A stretch of DNA of 64,000 nt from Mucor racemosus (lineage: Eukaryota > Mucoromycota > Mucoromycetes > Mucorales > Mucoraceae), in NCBI GenBank assembly GCA_027405735.1, contig JAPEHQ010000001.1:3844001-3908000 (forward strand), in the 5' to 3' direction. Positions 46,767 to 61,601 of this stretch are shown piece by piece. Numbering within the stretch: position 1 is the first letter of the stretch; the number at the start of each line of letters is the position of its first letter. Position numbers and translations under genes: made by a program. The notes below the pieces were generated by a model. It was not told the DNA's origin, did not search any database, and saw only the letters and a list, made by a program, of their open reading frames with translations.

Positions 46767-47250
46767 ATAGTTTTGATGGTAGCTATGCTTGAAAACAAAT
46801 CTTTTTACAACTGACAATTGTAAACTAAAATAGTAAGTTTTTAAAGAATAATTTGTTTAAATTTTATGTGTGATAAAGTAACATTTAAAATCTTAGATTT
46901 GGCTTGCATATAAATTTAAGCTTTAAGCGGTAAGTGTTACTTAAGTTTATGCTCGAGCAAAAACCATTGTTGCTGTAAACATCATAGCTATAAACACATT
47001 TAAAAATGATGATAATCGTAAATATATTGGCTGTTGCATGTATTGCTCTACATCAACAATGTATTGTGTATTGAAGTGTATTGTCTATAATCTATATTAA
47101 TAAAAGCAAATGTAATTTAAAAACTTATTCCAGTAAAAAAACGCAATGAAATTTTGAGAACGGCACGATGCTCATATACAAACCAACTTGCGCCCATACG
47201 ATCAGCTCATTATGCTCATGGTCAGATTTTATTATTAGGCACAAACAAAG
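46764..47250 (+). repeat. Dispersed repeat, copy 2 (partner at 1173-1648)
   Basis: Same-orientation homologue of 1173-1648. Homology resumes at about 47540-47990 against 2330-2680. Short minus- and plus-strand frames at 47281-47643 overlap each other and match nothing known. Confidence 0.8.
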
Positions 47251-48919
47251 ATAATAATATGCTTATGGGCAATTATACTATTATGCAGACATGGGAGTAA
47301 TGTCATGCGCACGGACAGAATCTACTGTATGATCCTGCACATACAGGCTTTTCGTTGTGCTCGTGTGCAGTTTCTTTTGTTGTGCCCATGTGCATCTTGT
47401 TATCTTTTTAGTCATATTCAATGAGCACAACAACTCAGGCTTTAGTGTACAGCACAGGTCGGTCGTAGTGTATTTGCATCTACTAAGGTCAGTAAACCCA
47501 CCAGTTTTCGACGAATATAGACCCCAACGACCTTTTGTTGCAATGGAAGGTATGCTTAGTGTTGATCCACAAAATCTAAAATGATTTAGCCTCCTCGAGT
47601 TGCTGTGGAAATGGAAAATGAAAATTTGTACTTGTTTGAGCAATTTTGTATGAATTGTTTCAGATATTCTTTGAAAAATTTTATAGAATCAAATAATGGT
47701 TCAAAATTGAACTTTGAAGTTGTACTGAATGCGCAGTAAGTTCACAAATAATATATCTCGATTTCATTATTCAACAGCTATTTTTGAAGAATTTTTGCAC
47801 AAGTTTTGAAGAAAAACCTCCCTTCTTCTGCTTAAAATAAATGGAAAAAATGCTTGTAATCAGGAAACATTAATCCAAATGGGCTAAAAAATTCCAAATA
47901 TATGCTACAGCTGTAACAGTATCCATGATAATTTTTTTAACATCTATTGATTTTTTGATTAAAGTGTAGGAACAAACCGTGCTTTTTTTTCGGGTGTGAT
48001 TTCTGGCTTAGCAGACCATTTCAAATTTGAAATAACGTTAAATTAGCCAAAACCAGCACATATGCCAATGACAATTATTAGTGCAATGTGTTCTGCATCT
48101 ATTCTTTTAAAAGAAAACGTCAGATATAAAATATTAATTCGAAAAACTGTATCATGCTTGGAGAATATTAGGAAATCGTAAACCATTGTTTTCCTGATAT
48201 ATAAACCAATTTTTTTAGGTGGTCAACAGATAATAGTCGAAATAATAAAAATAATAGCCGATAGCGTCATCTATGGTACGTCCCCGTGTTTAATTATGGG
48301 TTTTGATGGAGAATGAAGTATGCAATTGATAAAGCAAGCTGCAAGTCAAATAATTTCCTTAAAAGCATACCTGGAAATAGCGGCAGTTATCAGGTCGAGC
48401 TCAAGCTATGATGATAGATTAATAATAGTCTACTAATTGAGTTTTATACGCATTGCAAGTTAGTTCAGACATTTAAAGAGTTTATTCTAAATCATGAAGC
48501 CTGATAAGAAGAAACCATGTAAATTATATTTATCAATCACATTCCAGGTATATTTTCATATTTTTTATTTTGCAGTTACTTGCATGAAGCAGCAATGACA
48601 AATCAGCACTTTTTTCAAAAAAAGAAAATGCCGTGAAATCAAGAAACTATTGCTATTCTTTCAATAAAAGTTAAAAGGGCATTAAAATTTCAATCCTTGT
48701 TACTCCAGCGAGCATTTTTGCATTACAAAAAAGTCATAATCTTAAATCGGTGGTGTGATAACAATATCCTAATGCAGAAGCACAGGATACAATTTATTGA
48801 TCCACATTATTTTATATAAAATACTCTGGTCAACAAAGCGGTATTTTAACCACTAAAAACATCTGACCACTTTGAATTCTTTATTCTCTATCTTTCTCTG
48901 TTTAATTACAATTGCTTAA
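47251..48919. other. Intergenic DNA, repeat relics then Dap1 promoter side
   Basis: Holds the second block of the old dispersed repeat (about 47540-47990) and otherwise AT-rich DNA. I see no coding region before the Dap1 start. Confidence 0.5.
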
Positions 48920-49656
48920 ATGTCGACATTGCATGTATTATTAGAACAACTTAAAGGTAATTTATTTCAAAGCTTCTCTTTTGTAATCTAGAAAAAGTAA
49001 TAATTTGTCACAGATAATCCAATTAATTGGGCATTAGCAGCAGTAAAAAATCAACCCACAATGCAGAATTTTAAAGGGTAGAAGCTAAATTATTATTTTG
49101 TAGATTCTAACATACATATTGCGCTATTTTACAATTTCAAATAAGCCTCCTTATATTCCAGCAAAGCATCCAGAAGTTCTCGTTTTCAAAAACTACACAC
49201 CTGTCGACCTTTTACCTTACAATGGAGAAAACGATGCTCGCATTTTGATGGGTGTCAATGGATCAGTTTATGATGTTACCCAAGGCCGAAACTTTTATGG
49301 CCCTGGTTAGTTTACTTGACTGATTGAAATTAAATACATATATACTGATATCGCAACTATTAGGAAGTCCTTATGCCAACTTTGCTGGACACGACGCGTC
49401 ACGAGGATTAGCCAAAAACTCATTTGATGAGGATATGATGGTAGATCCACATGGTCCTATTGATAAGCTTGAAGATTTGGAAGCAGATGATTGGGAATCT
49501 TTGAGAGAATGGGTAAGGAAATGAAAGATTGAATACAAAAAAAAAAAGCAGTAAATTGATCATGTAAATTAGGAAAATCTCTTTGCAGGCAAATATTTGT
49601 TGGTTGGTAGATTAATTGAAAACAATAGTAATAGTGGTAGTAATAGTAAAGAATAA
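48920..49656 (+). CDS. DAP1: Dap1/PGRMC-like membrane haem-binding protein
   Basis: Membrane-associated progesterone-receptor-type cytochrome b5 fold protein. Fungal Dap1 binds haem and supports Erg11 (CYP51) in ergosterol synthesis at the ER. Five exons: 48920-48956, 49014-49042, 49104-49305, 49364-49512, 49573-49656 (166 residues). Using the GTAAAA donor at 49043 joins NPINWALAA to ILTYILRYF in one phase, forming the single N-terminal membrane helix. Reading past this donor meets a stop. The haem domain follows: [55 protein letters not shown], ending [17 protein letters not shown]. The Tyr residues of the PGRMC haem site (VYDV, FYGPG) are present. A Ser/Asn-rich tail ends the protein, 35 bases from the convergent UXS1 stop. 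Confidence 0.92.
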
Positions 49657-49691
49657 AAATATATATTTTTTGTTTATTCTATACATCATGA

Positions 49692-51056
49692 TTAAATTGA
49701 CCCCTCTTTAACTTGTAATTTAAACCAATCTACAGTTTCTTGTAATCCTTGTTTCACGGAAAATCCTGGTTCCCAGCCTAGATATTTTTTAGCTCTGGTG
49801 ATATCTGGTTTGCGTTTTTTGGGATCATCCAATGCAGCGGGTAAAATCTTGATATCGACATTTTCAGGTGATAAAGGAGGAATTAAAACCATTTCTCTAA
49901 TCATATCTGCAAAATTCTTGATTGTGTATTCTTCAGGGTTACCCAAATTGACAGGTTCACTGTAATTTTTGTTCATTAATAAAATAAGCCCATCGACTAA
50001 ATCATGTACATATTGGAATGATCTCGTTTGTGATCCGTCTCCATACAACGTTAAAGATTCACCTTTAATGGCTTGCATAATAAAATTACTCACTACACGA
50101 CCATCGGCTGGTGACATTCTAGGACCTGAAAAAAAAAAAATTAAATTAAATCCAATATAATTTACAATTTCAAATTGGTTCATTTGACTTTACCAAATGT
50201 GCTATATATATATATATACATTAATAGATATTTAAAAATAAAGTTTCTCTTTCAAACTTACTTGAAAATACGAGCAACGCGAACATCCACATCATTCTGT
50301 CTCATGTAAGCATAAGTTAATGTCTCTGCAATACGTTTACCTTCATCATAACAAGCTCTGGGACCAATTGGATTCACATGACCCCAATACGTTTCTTTTT
50401 GAGGATGTTCTTCAGGATCACCATAAACCTCTAAATTCAACATCAGTATGGTTTCCATGGTGATAAATTATTATTAATCGTAGTTTACCTGATGTAGAAG
50501 TTAACAAAAAACGAGCTTTTGTACGCTTTGCAAGACCAAGCATATTGATAGTTCCCATTACACTTGTTTTTACTGTTTTTGTTGGATTATATTGATAATG
50601 AGGTGGTGAAGCAGGGCAAGCTAAATGATAAATCTGTGATACTTCAATCATAAAAGGATCAACAACGTCATGGCGAACTAATTCAAAATGAGGATGCCCT
50701 ATCCAATGCTGCACATTGCGTTTTGAACCTGTAAAGAAATTATCCAAAACGATGACTTCGTGGCCCATATACATCAAACGATCGACAAGATGAGAACCAA
50801 CAAAACCTGCACCGCCAGTAACCAAAATACGTTTACGATCGGAAGGCCTTAATTGTTTAACAGGTGGATAAGCAGCAATAGTCTTATAAACAACTAGACC
50901 TGCTGCTTCATCTATTTCTCGGTCGTTTTGTTGTTTAGGTAGGTATAAGTCACGTAGATAAGTTAGTTGTACATCTGAGCCAACATTTGCATGGCCAACA
51001 GAAGTGACATTTTCTTTAGAAGGTGTAGTATCAGTAGTAGTAGAAGAAGAGGCCAT
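49692..51056 (-). CDS. UXS1: UDP-glucuronate decarboxylase (UDP-xylose synthase)
   Basis: Short-chain dehydrogenase that converts UDP-glucuronate to UDP-xylose with bound NAD. Four exons, high to low: 51056-50489, 50430-50262, 50201-50194, 50125-49692 (392 residues). The third exon is only 8 nt. It restores RIFNTFGPRMSP, so it is required for the frame. Motifs: [18 protein letters not shown] (NAD-binding Rossmann loop near residue 80), [31 protein letters not shown] (Ser/Thr of the active site), YDEGK (catalytic Tyr about 217, Lys about 221), [16 protein letters not shown] and [16 protein letters not shown]. The N terminus is Ser/Thr-rich with no clear membrane anchor, so it is probably cytosolic. 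It supplies sugar nucleotides to wall or capsule polysaccharides. Tandem with the Rab gene. Confidence 0.96.
50194..50201 (-). other. UXS1: 8-nt microexon of UXS1
   Basis: CACATTTG on the minus strand, bounded by AG (50203-50202) and GT (50193-50192). It completes the Asn codon left by exon 2, encodes Thr-Phe and opens the Gly codon, giving the conserved NTFGPRM. Skipping it would shift the frame. Confidence 0.85.
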
Positions 51057-51172
51057 TTTTCTTCTTACTTTTTGTTATTTTAAAAAAGGAAGAAAAAAGA
51101 GGAAGAAAAATGAAAAAACAAAAAAAAAGTAGGAGAAGAAACACAAATTTTATGTCATAAGGGTTTTTATTT

Positions 51173-53429
<2,257 letters not shown>

Positions 53430-53620
53430 TTTGATAGTTTTTGGCTATTTCCAGCGCCCAAAAGCACATCAAACGAAAGCCACTGTTTAATAGATCTATA
53501 CTAGTACATTTCTGTAATTTTTCGCTGACCTTGATTTCATACCAATTTTTGCCTTACCATACCTCGTTCAAAATCTCAATTTTTCAATCGAAAAACGAGA
53601 CTTTTTACTACAGTATTTTC
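53430..53620 (+). repeat. Dispersed repeat fragment (partner at 17.34-17.53 kb)
   Basis: Same-orientation homologue of 17340-17530. It ends at GAGACTTTTTACTACAGT just before a decayed transposase-like fragment. Confidence 0.6.
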
Positions 53621-53660
53621 GGTTACATTTGAGATGCTCAGGGGAAATGAGTACCTCGTA

Positions 53661-53876
53661 GAAGATATTTATGAAAGCGTAGAAGATGAGAAAATGAACG
53701 AAATAGTTTTAGAGCTGGAGGAGATGACTATTACTAAAACCAAAACATATAAAAAGTATGGGCCTGAGTAAATAGCACGCTTTATGCACATATCACAGGA
53801 AACAGGGGCCACTGTACCAAAAGCGGCCGAGGCTTGTGGCATTATATAAGAAATCGGTCTCAAGAAAACCTCTTAA
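53661..53876 (+). pseudogene. Decayed transposase-like N terminus (helix-turn-helix)
   Basis: A frame of 71 codons reads EDIYESVEDEKMNEIVLE, then KTYKKYGPE, IARFMHISQETGATVPKAAEACGII. It is interrupted by in-frame TAA at 53769-53771 and 53847-53849 and ends in a third stop. The pattern YxPE-(Q)I-RF-EEG-TVPKAA--CGI is that of helix-turn-helix N termini of Tc1/mariner-like proteins common in Mucorales, recalled from family knowledge. No catalytic DDE part was found nearby, so this is a dead fragment. Confidence 0.55.
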
Positions 53877-55472
53877 ATCATGTCGTAATCCATGTTTTGT
53901 TATGCTTTTTGTTTCAACTTCCTTTATTTTTTTTTCTCAAAGATCTTTGTTCTTTGTATAACCCACAACATCCCCTTTTTTTCTCTGTCAAGATCTAGGA
54001 GTAAACCGGCCGGGAAGTGCCGTCTTCCTCGACTCGTAGCGCAATGCAACTGATATTTTTTGGGAGTACAATTATCTTCATCTTCACGAGGTTACTCCTG
54101 TCAGTAGAAGTTTATTTTCGCTTCGAAGCTAAGGAAGATGTACATCTTAAGCAAAATAACGTCTGTATTTGGGTAAGATGTTAAAAAAGGGGCCATTTAT
54201 TAATGATGACGATGACTATGCTGAAACAATGAAATTAGATGAATTGAAGCAAATCAAAAGCAGATTTTCAGATGGAGGAAAACCGAGGCAAAATAGTTTA
54301 GAAGTTCGTAATGTAGAATATATATACTACTATTGATTAGCTCACTCTATACGATGAACTGATTTATAACTACAGCTTATATATAAGCAACATACTAAAG
54401 CAATAAATCTAATAAACAATTCAACATTTTTATCAATAATCAATACTTTATTATTATGTGGGCAAAGAGCCTACTTTGCTGTTATTATTGATAAAGTTTT
54501 TAATTTTGTTCCTTTACTAAGCTCTCCTAATTTTGTATTTTTATTATTGCTAAATTCAAGGTCAAGCAATGACTTATTCTCCCATATTTTGAGGCTCTGG
54601 CGTATCACCAACATAACTTGGTGTTGTGAGTAATCGTTTCATTTTATTTATTTAAATTGTTGTTTGCTTTTCACTCTTTTTTCAGCCGGTGTGCTCTTTG
54701 GGAAGCATTGCGTTTATCTTTTTGCTTTTGTGTGTATACACCTTTCTTTTTATTCTTGATCTGTAGTTTGATTTTGTTTTGCAGAATATGCTTGCTGTTG
54801 TGGCATCTATGGCCGTTGTGGGATGGAAATGATTGTCGACGTGTTGGCTGTGGTGACGGTAGAAGAAGGGTAGGATGATCTGGCTTTTCAACTTGCTCCA
54901 GCTGGTTTTCTTGATCATTCATTTCGAACTTCGTTAAGGTGCTATTACCCAAGATATCATAATAGATGTATCAGGTAATGATAACTCGGGTGATATACCA
55001 GATCATGGATATTATAACACATAGATATTGGGGCCTAGTTTTATCGAAAAATATACACCAAAGAATAGAAGTATATCCTCTCTTTCTCTCGAAATAGGAA
55101 AACTTTTGGCTTTTTTTAGGCATGAAAAATAACAATTGGCCTATGAGATTTGTGAGTAGCACCTCGACAATGGAATATAAAATATGAAACCCCCCCCCCC
55201 CTATAACACGACATTTTATTATCAGGGTTTGACTACATATAAATATTTATTATATTGTAATGCCACTATATTTAGATGAAATTGAGACTATGATGAAATG
55301 AGAGATATGGTAAAAGGTAAAAAATATATATAGCTATATAGAGACAGATCCCAAGTGATATATTCATGATATTAAGTAGTTGATATGATTGAAGTATTGA
55401 AGTAACTAAAAGAATTATTATAATATAATGATGATATGGTATAAAAAAGGAAGTATTGTTGTTTTGTCAAAT
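53877..55472. other. Intergenic DNA with small unassigned frames
   Basis: Two small frames were noticed: 54178-54336 plus (52 residues, acidic then basic) and 54671-54952 minus (93 residues, Lys-rich). Neither has recognisable motifs. A poly(C) tract lies at about 55190-55200. Nothing here is firmly supported as a gene. Confidence 0.45.
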
Positions 55473-56600
55473 GTGTATTTTACGCGTTTTTCAAGTCTTT
55501 TATGTGATATAATGTAAATTTGGAAACAGGTAGCATAATGTAACCAATTCATATCTAATTAAAAATGTCTAAGATATATATTCATTGCAATGGGAGTTCA
55601 CTTCAATCTATAATAATTAATCGAGGACGAGTCTGCTTACTGCCCTTAGTAGATGTAAATAGCAGGTAATAAACTTGTTTTTTTTAAGAAAATTTACAGG
55701 ATGCACAATATCCAATAACCTATGGGAGCTGAAACTTGTAGCATTTATTTATCAGCAAATATACAGTAATACTATTTTTTTTCTGTGGAATTAGGGCTTA
55801 TTTGGGTTCCTATTCATTGAGAACGAATTTCACATTGATTTGAATAAAAATGTGCAGCAAATTATAGGCGTGCTTTGCCAATAATTTTCTCAACACACAG
55901 TAGCTTGTTGAAATTGCCATTTGAGACAATTTTGTGAAACATGTGTACCTACTATCATGTAAAATTGGAAATTATTAAGTTCAAAATTCATCGAGTTAGA
56001 GGTTTTTGTTGTCGGGTTTCTACGGTTATGAAAAATAGGCTTTAGATGGTTCTCAGAAAGGTTTCGAATTTTCTCACCTAATATTGAGCTTATTTCTCTC
56101 AAATTTTAAAAAGAAATATACCTTCGCTTTATTGCTATTGGTATCTGTCCCAAAATAAAAGGGTTAATATCAGAATGTAAGTGCATTGACCTAACATTAA
56201 CCTAAGATTGCCCTAACATTCACTTAAAATCGATTTAAAATTGATGGTACAATTTAAACTTCATAATTGAGATATTAGTTTTTTGTATTCATAAGATAGA
56301 TCCAGTTGTAAGCTACTCTGTATTTTTTATTCGAACGAAAACTATTGAATTTTGATAGAGAAAATCAAAATAATAATTTGCATTACAGCCTACAATCTGT
56401 TCCAACTAAGCTCAAAATTTGATTTGCAAAAAATTATCGAAAAATCATCCAAAACACAAAATTGTTTAAATGCTCATGAACTGCAAAGTAAGTCCACCTA
56501 GTGTATTAAATAGTTTTTGTACAGTTTTGGATTCTGCATCCATCTTAATAAAAATCAAACAAATATTTCATGTTAAATTTTGTATAAAATACGATTAAAA
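55473..56600 (-). repeat. X repeat tail and head of next unit, right side
   Basis: The reverse complement matches the tail of X unit 1 (39160-39701) joined directly to 40223-40420, the start of unit 2, without the 521-bp LTR between them. It includes frame 56102-55890, the near-identical partner of 39264-39476. It is therefore the empty-site allele of the LTR insertion and shows the same tandem order of X units. Confidence 0.85.
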
Positions 56601-56649
56601 TTTTGAAAGTTTTTTGAAGATACGTATTACTTTTTATAAATATATTTCA

Positions 56650-59600
56650 AATATAAATAATGAATATAATGTAGAAAATTATTATCTATCGATCGAGTTA
56701 TTGCTGCACGTTCTATCTGCATTTTTCATAGAGAAAACGAGATTTTTGTGGAAATTTTTTTTAGTTTCAGAATTTGGGATGAGGGTATATAAGGGAAAAA
56801 TGGATGCTAGAAATCATGGTATCTTTTTGTACACATTTTTGAGGATATCTCCACGAAAAATCAATATTTTAAAAAACTCTAAATTGTGTCAGAGAGAACT
56901 TAACGAGCTTAATGACATAAATATAAAAAAAATGTTGCTCAATGTAGCCAATATTTTGAAATCGACTATAGAAATGTCAAAAAAAATGAAAAAAAATAAA
57001 AGTGCTCCGATTTTTTTCATATTGAGATATGTTATAGAGCACTTTAAAACAAGTAAGTTTTATTATTAAAAAGTGTTAGTATAACTTAATTTTTTCTGGA
57101 GATATGAAGCCTCAAAGTTTTCAATCCATTAGCAGTGAAATACGCGTAAAAAATCTGAAACATTAGCATTGAAAAAGTAATGCCAACTGCAAAAAGTAGG
57201 ATATTTTTAGATACTTATTTTTGAATTAAAGCTGAACATCTCAGGTACATCGGCATATAATTTTATTTTGGTGTTATTTAGTGAAACAAAAAATAGAGCA
57301 GGGATGAAAAGTGAGACCCATTTTTCAAGGAAAAAGCAGTAGATTTTACGTGTTTTTGAGCCTTTCATAAGATATAACATAGATTCAGGAATAGCTAGCA
57401 TAATGCAACTAATGCATATCTATTTTGCGGTCTCTGAGGTATATCCTAAAAAATTTTTATTATGAGGTTAGTTATAGAAAGAAGACATACTCCGATTTTG
57501 AAGATTGAAACTATGACATTTTTTTTTGAAAATTCAAATTTAATATTACAATTCATTTTAACTTATCGAGCGTAGTTTTTTGTGTACTACAGCAAGTCAA
57601 AATAGGTCGTGAAGGACAGAACAAATAAAATAAATTGTAATTTTTTTTATTGATTAATTAGTAAGAAAAATAATTACACAAATATCATACAGTGTGATTG
57701 TTTAGCTTCTACATAGAAAAAATTTAAAAATCATTTCATATTATATATACTGTATTAACAGATATTGTTTTCCTGTGGAAATCGGACGAGATCTGGTATT
57801 TTCAACATTGATGGCGGTACTTTTATAGATTATAAAATTTTTGTTACTGTATAGTATATGTATATACTGTATACGCGTTGTTGTATCTACTTTTAAATTT
57901 TTGTATACACATATACGTAGCGCTATTTTGCATCTATCGATTATTATATACTCACCGGAAATTTCAATTATATTTTCTAGTGAAATAAAGTCAGCTGTTG
58001 CATTATTGTACGTAGCATAATTACATGATATAAGGCAAAAATAACAGGGTTTTCTTTATACTTTGGTCAGGAATAAAGATTTTTTTGTAAACCAAATTGC
58101 CGCTGATATTCAGCAAATAGCAGTATTTATACATTTATACCAAAGAAAAAAAAGTATGATCAAATATTGCACAAATCGAGAAAAACAAAATAACAGACAA
58201 GTAGAAGGATGGCTATTAAAAAAAGCAAACATATAGGGGACGTTTGTCCTAATTGCTAGAACTATGTGCTTTACAACTAGTTCAAACGGAGAGGTTATGG
58301 GTTCGAAACTCTTGTAAACAGATTTTCTTTGGAACTTGTGTTTGTCGGGCTAGAACTGCAACTAATCACCCTCTCACCTTTTTTTTCGTTTCACATTTCA
58401 ATGCACAGCTTTCAAAAGACTACCAATAATTGCTGTCTTCTCTTCTCTACTCCAGTATTTTTAGTGCTATTTCGAAAATCCATTTTCTTTATGAATATCT
58501 TATTTCAAAAGCACAAGAGAGAGACATTCTGTACGCAATAATTTAATCATGTAAACTGTATTGTAGGCCTACTACTGTCTGTATATTTTAATTTTGGTTT
58601 TCATCCAGTAAGTAACAAATAGAGTATTACTAATTGTAACATAAAGGCACATGTAATGGAACATCTTTAGTCATTCTTCAGAAAGAAGACTTGAAAAGAG
58701 CTCAGCGAATAACATCGTTAATTATATTTGAATTTCTATCAGTTCCTGCTTCAGCCATCATCAGTTAGAAATCGGTTTGTTACCAAATTTAATTTATTCT
58801 TAATAATGGACTTCAGGATAATTATTACTGCATGAACAATGCTATTAAAGGCATATCACTCTTCACTCAAGAAACACTTTATATGTAAAATCTTAAGAAT
58901 AATGCCCAAAGGTATGTAGTTTCCGTCAATTTATTATTTATCATTATTGCAGTGGAATTACATACTAAAAACGCTTGATAAAAATAAAACAACCTAAATT
59001 TCAAGTGTCGCTCATAAAATATGATGCCACTTGAAATGTGAACAACGATAATAAACAAACGCTTCAATTGAACACAATAACAAACGCATGCTAAAAATAT
59101 GAAATACCCTTTTTGAACCATACATGTCGTGTAGATGATAGCACCCTTGATCACGGCGCAATCAATTACACAAATGACATATATATCAAAACAGGATTCT
59201 ATCCAAATCAATAATGATAATAAACAAAGATATCAATTTAGTCAACTACTCATCTATATCGTAGTTGCACTATCAATATAAATAAGATTCAAGCATATAA
59301 AAACTACCCCTTAAAAATCAAGGTTACATAAAATAGATATAACAGAAATAAACAAAAACAACCATTTCCCAAAAGGTCGATATTGTCACACTTGACATAC
59401 AATCCCTTATGGTCAATGCTCTATACAGTTTACCCCTTAAAATATCAAATCAATAACAATGTACTCAAAACTGGAAGATTACTAAATATACATCCATTCA
59501 AGCCTGATGGTATCCAAGTTCTCCAAATCACTATAAATACCCTCATACTTTTCAATTATTTTAACTCTTGAGAAATCTTTTGTAATAAAAACTTTAGCTG

Positions 59601-61230
59601 ATTATAATTGTATTTCTACTGCTTTTGTTTTTATATTTTTTTTATTTTAGTAAATTAACATCGTAATTTACTGCAATTATGCATGTTATATGCTGCCACC
59701 AAATACCATACTTTATTACTTTCTACAGTGTCAATACATTTTACTATCTATTGACTATAACATGTATTAGTGCACAGTAGTATTGATATCGGATATTATA
59801 AATAAGAAACTCTTAGCGTACTAAGTATATCCAGCAGCAATTAACAAGAACGCTTGGACCTCAATTATGGCACTGTATTATTTCATCGCAGCGGTTAATC
59901 AATCAAGTAGCTATCAAATTAACATCCAAGCGCAATCGCAGCATTGAAACAAGACAACTCACAAGCTCTGCGAGAACGGTTAAATTATGATTGATCCATT
60001 TCAATCTATAGATTACTATCAAACAGATCTAATGGTTCAATCGTGCTTTGAATTTACATCTCAGAATCTCAATATTAAATCAGTATACAGTAAAAGGCCA
60101 TACTTTTATATCTAAATAAACGATATCTTGTTTTTATTATACAATTGAAGAACCGGTTCATTACTCATTCTCCTTTAATTGTATTCTTTTTTTAAGTATT
60201 ATTTATCAACCATGAAAATATAGGACACAGCAGGTGGTTTTATTGGACAGAAATATCATGTTTTGCTGATGGTTTTCTCAATTCATAATGATTTGTGAAA
60301 GTAGAAATATAAATTTTTATGCAGGATGTATTTAAATCTACCATCATGTATAATTGGAGATTAATAGGATCAATTTTCACAGGGATGGGAATTTTTTTCT
60401 TTGTTTTCTGCAGTTGTAAACATTAGTTTATTATTTTGTAAAACTTAAAATTCATTATCCAGGGCTTAATTTCTGTATTCACAAGAGAGATCTAATTGAT
60501 TGCTACTCTGTATTTTTTGTTTTAGCAAAAAATATTGATTTTTCATCGAGATAACCAAAATAATAGCTTTTACCACAGCTTGAAACCTATCATAACTGGC
60601 TTCCAAAATTTATTTTAAAAAATGGACGAAAAATGATGAAAAAAACAAAATCCTTTTAAAGCTCGTGAATTGCAAAGTAAATTAACCTAGTGTATTAAAT
60701 GGTTTTTGTACAGTTTTAAATTCTGCATCCATCTATATAAAATTTGAAAAAAAATTTCACGTAAAATTTTGCGCAAAATACAATTGAAATTGTGGAAGTT
60801 TTTTGAAGATACGCATCACTTTTTATAAGCATATTTAAAATATAATAAACCGAAATGATGCGCAAAAAAATTATCTATCGATCGAGCTATTGCAAAATTT
60901 TCTAGTTGCATTATTCGTAGAGGAAGCAACATTTTTGTCCAAATTTTTTTCTGTTTCCGAATTCGGGATGAGGGTATACAAGGGGAAAATCGACGCCAGA
61001 AATGGAGTTACCTTTTTGTACACATTTTTGAGGATATCTCCACGAAAAATCAATATTTTGAAAAACCCTAAATTGGATCTGAGAGAGCTCAACGAGCTGG
61101 ATGCCATAAATGCAAAAAAAATGTTGCTCAGTTTAACCAATATTTTGAAATCTACTATAGAAATGCCTAAAAAAATGAAAAAAAAATAAAAGTGCTCTGA
61201 ATTTTTTTATATTGAAATATGTTATAAAGC
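56650..61230 (-). repeat. Long inverted repeat, right arm
   Basis: Reverse complement of 40720-45300, containing in order the X unit 3 part, the core, the LTR copy (about 59690-60229) and the X unit 2 part. Arm-to-arm differences are few, for example a T-run difference near 58188 against 43760 and single substitutions in the ORF-like stretches. At the inner edge (about 56600) it switches to unit 1-type X sequence, unlike the left arm. Confidence 0.92.
59690..60229 (+). mobile_element. Solo LTR-like element, right-arm copy
   Basis: Mirror copy of the LTR-like element at 41720-42259, carried by the inverted repeat. TATA-like and AATAAA motifs (around 60105-60120) are kept. Confidence 0.7.
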
Positions 61231-61525
61231 ACTTTAAAACAAGTAAATTTTATTATTAAAAACTGGTAGTATAGCTTAATTATTTCTAGAGATATGAAGC
61301 CTCAAAGTTTTCAATCCATTAGCAGTGAAATACGCGTAAAAAATCTGAAACATTAGCACTGAAAAATTAATACCAACTGCAAAAAATAGGATATTTTCGG
61401 ATACTCATTTTTGGATTAAAGCTGAACATCTCAGGTGTATTGGCATATAATTTTATCTTGGTATTATTTAGTGAAAAAAAAAATAGAATAGGAATAAAAG
61501 GTTGGATCCAGTTTTTAAGAAAAAA
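61231..61525 (-). repeat. X repeat head, diverged end of right array
   Basis: Continues the X unit 2 homology beyond the near-identical arm with many more differences, fading at about 61520. This is the outer boundary of the whole repeat structure. Confidence 0.65.
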
Positions 61526-61601
61526 TTTCCTCACTACTGCTCCTTCGTCTTTTCTGCTTAATTGAAGTCAGGATGGTAGCATGGTGGTAATATTTTGTAT
61601 T

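Noticed and set aside
47281..47643. 120-codon minus ORF and 75-codon plus ORF
   Set aside because: Mutually overlapping inside old repeat DNA. The homologous segment at 2.3-2.5 kb does not keep either frame.
49043..49103. Frame break in the Dap1 gene
   Set aside because: Choosing the GTAAAA donor at 49043 instead of the later GGGTAG site gives one open frame with a membrane helix, so no defect is needed.
54671..54952. 93-codon Lys-rich minus ORF
   Set aside because: Basic, low-complexity composition and overlap with frames on both strands. No family resemblance.
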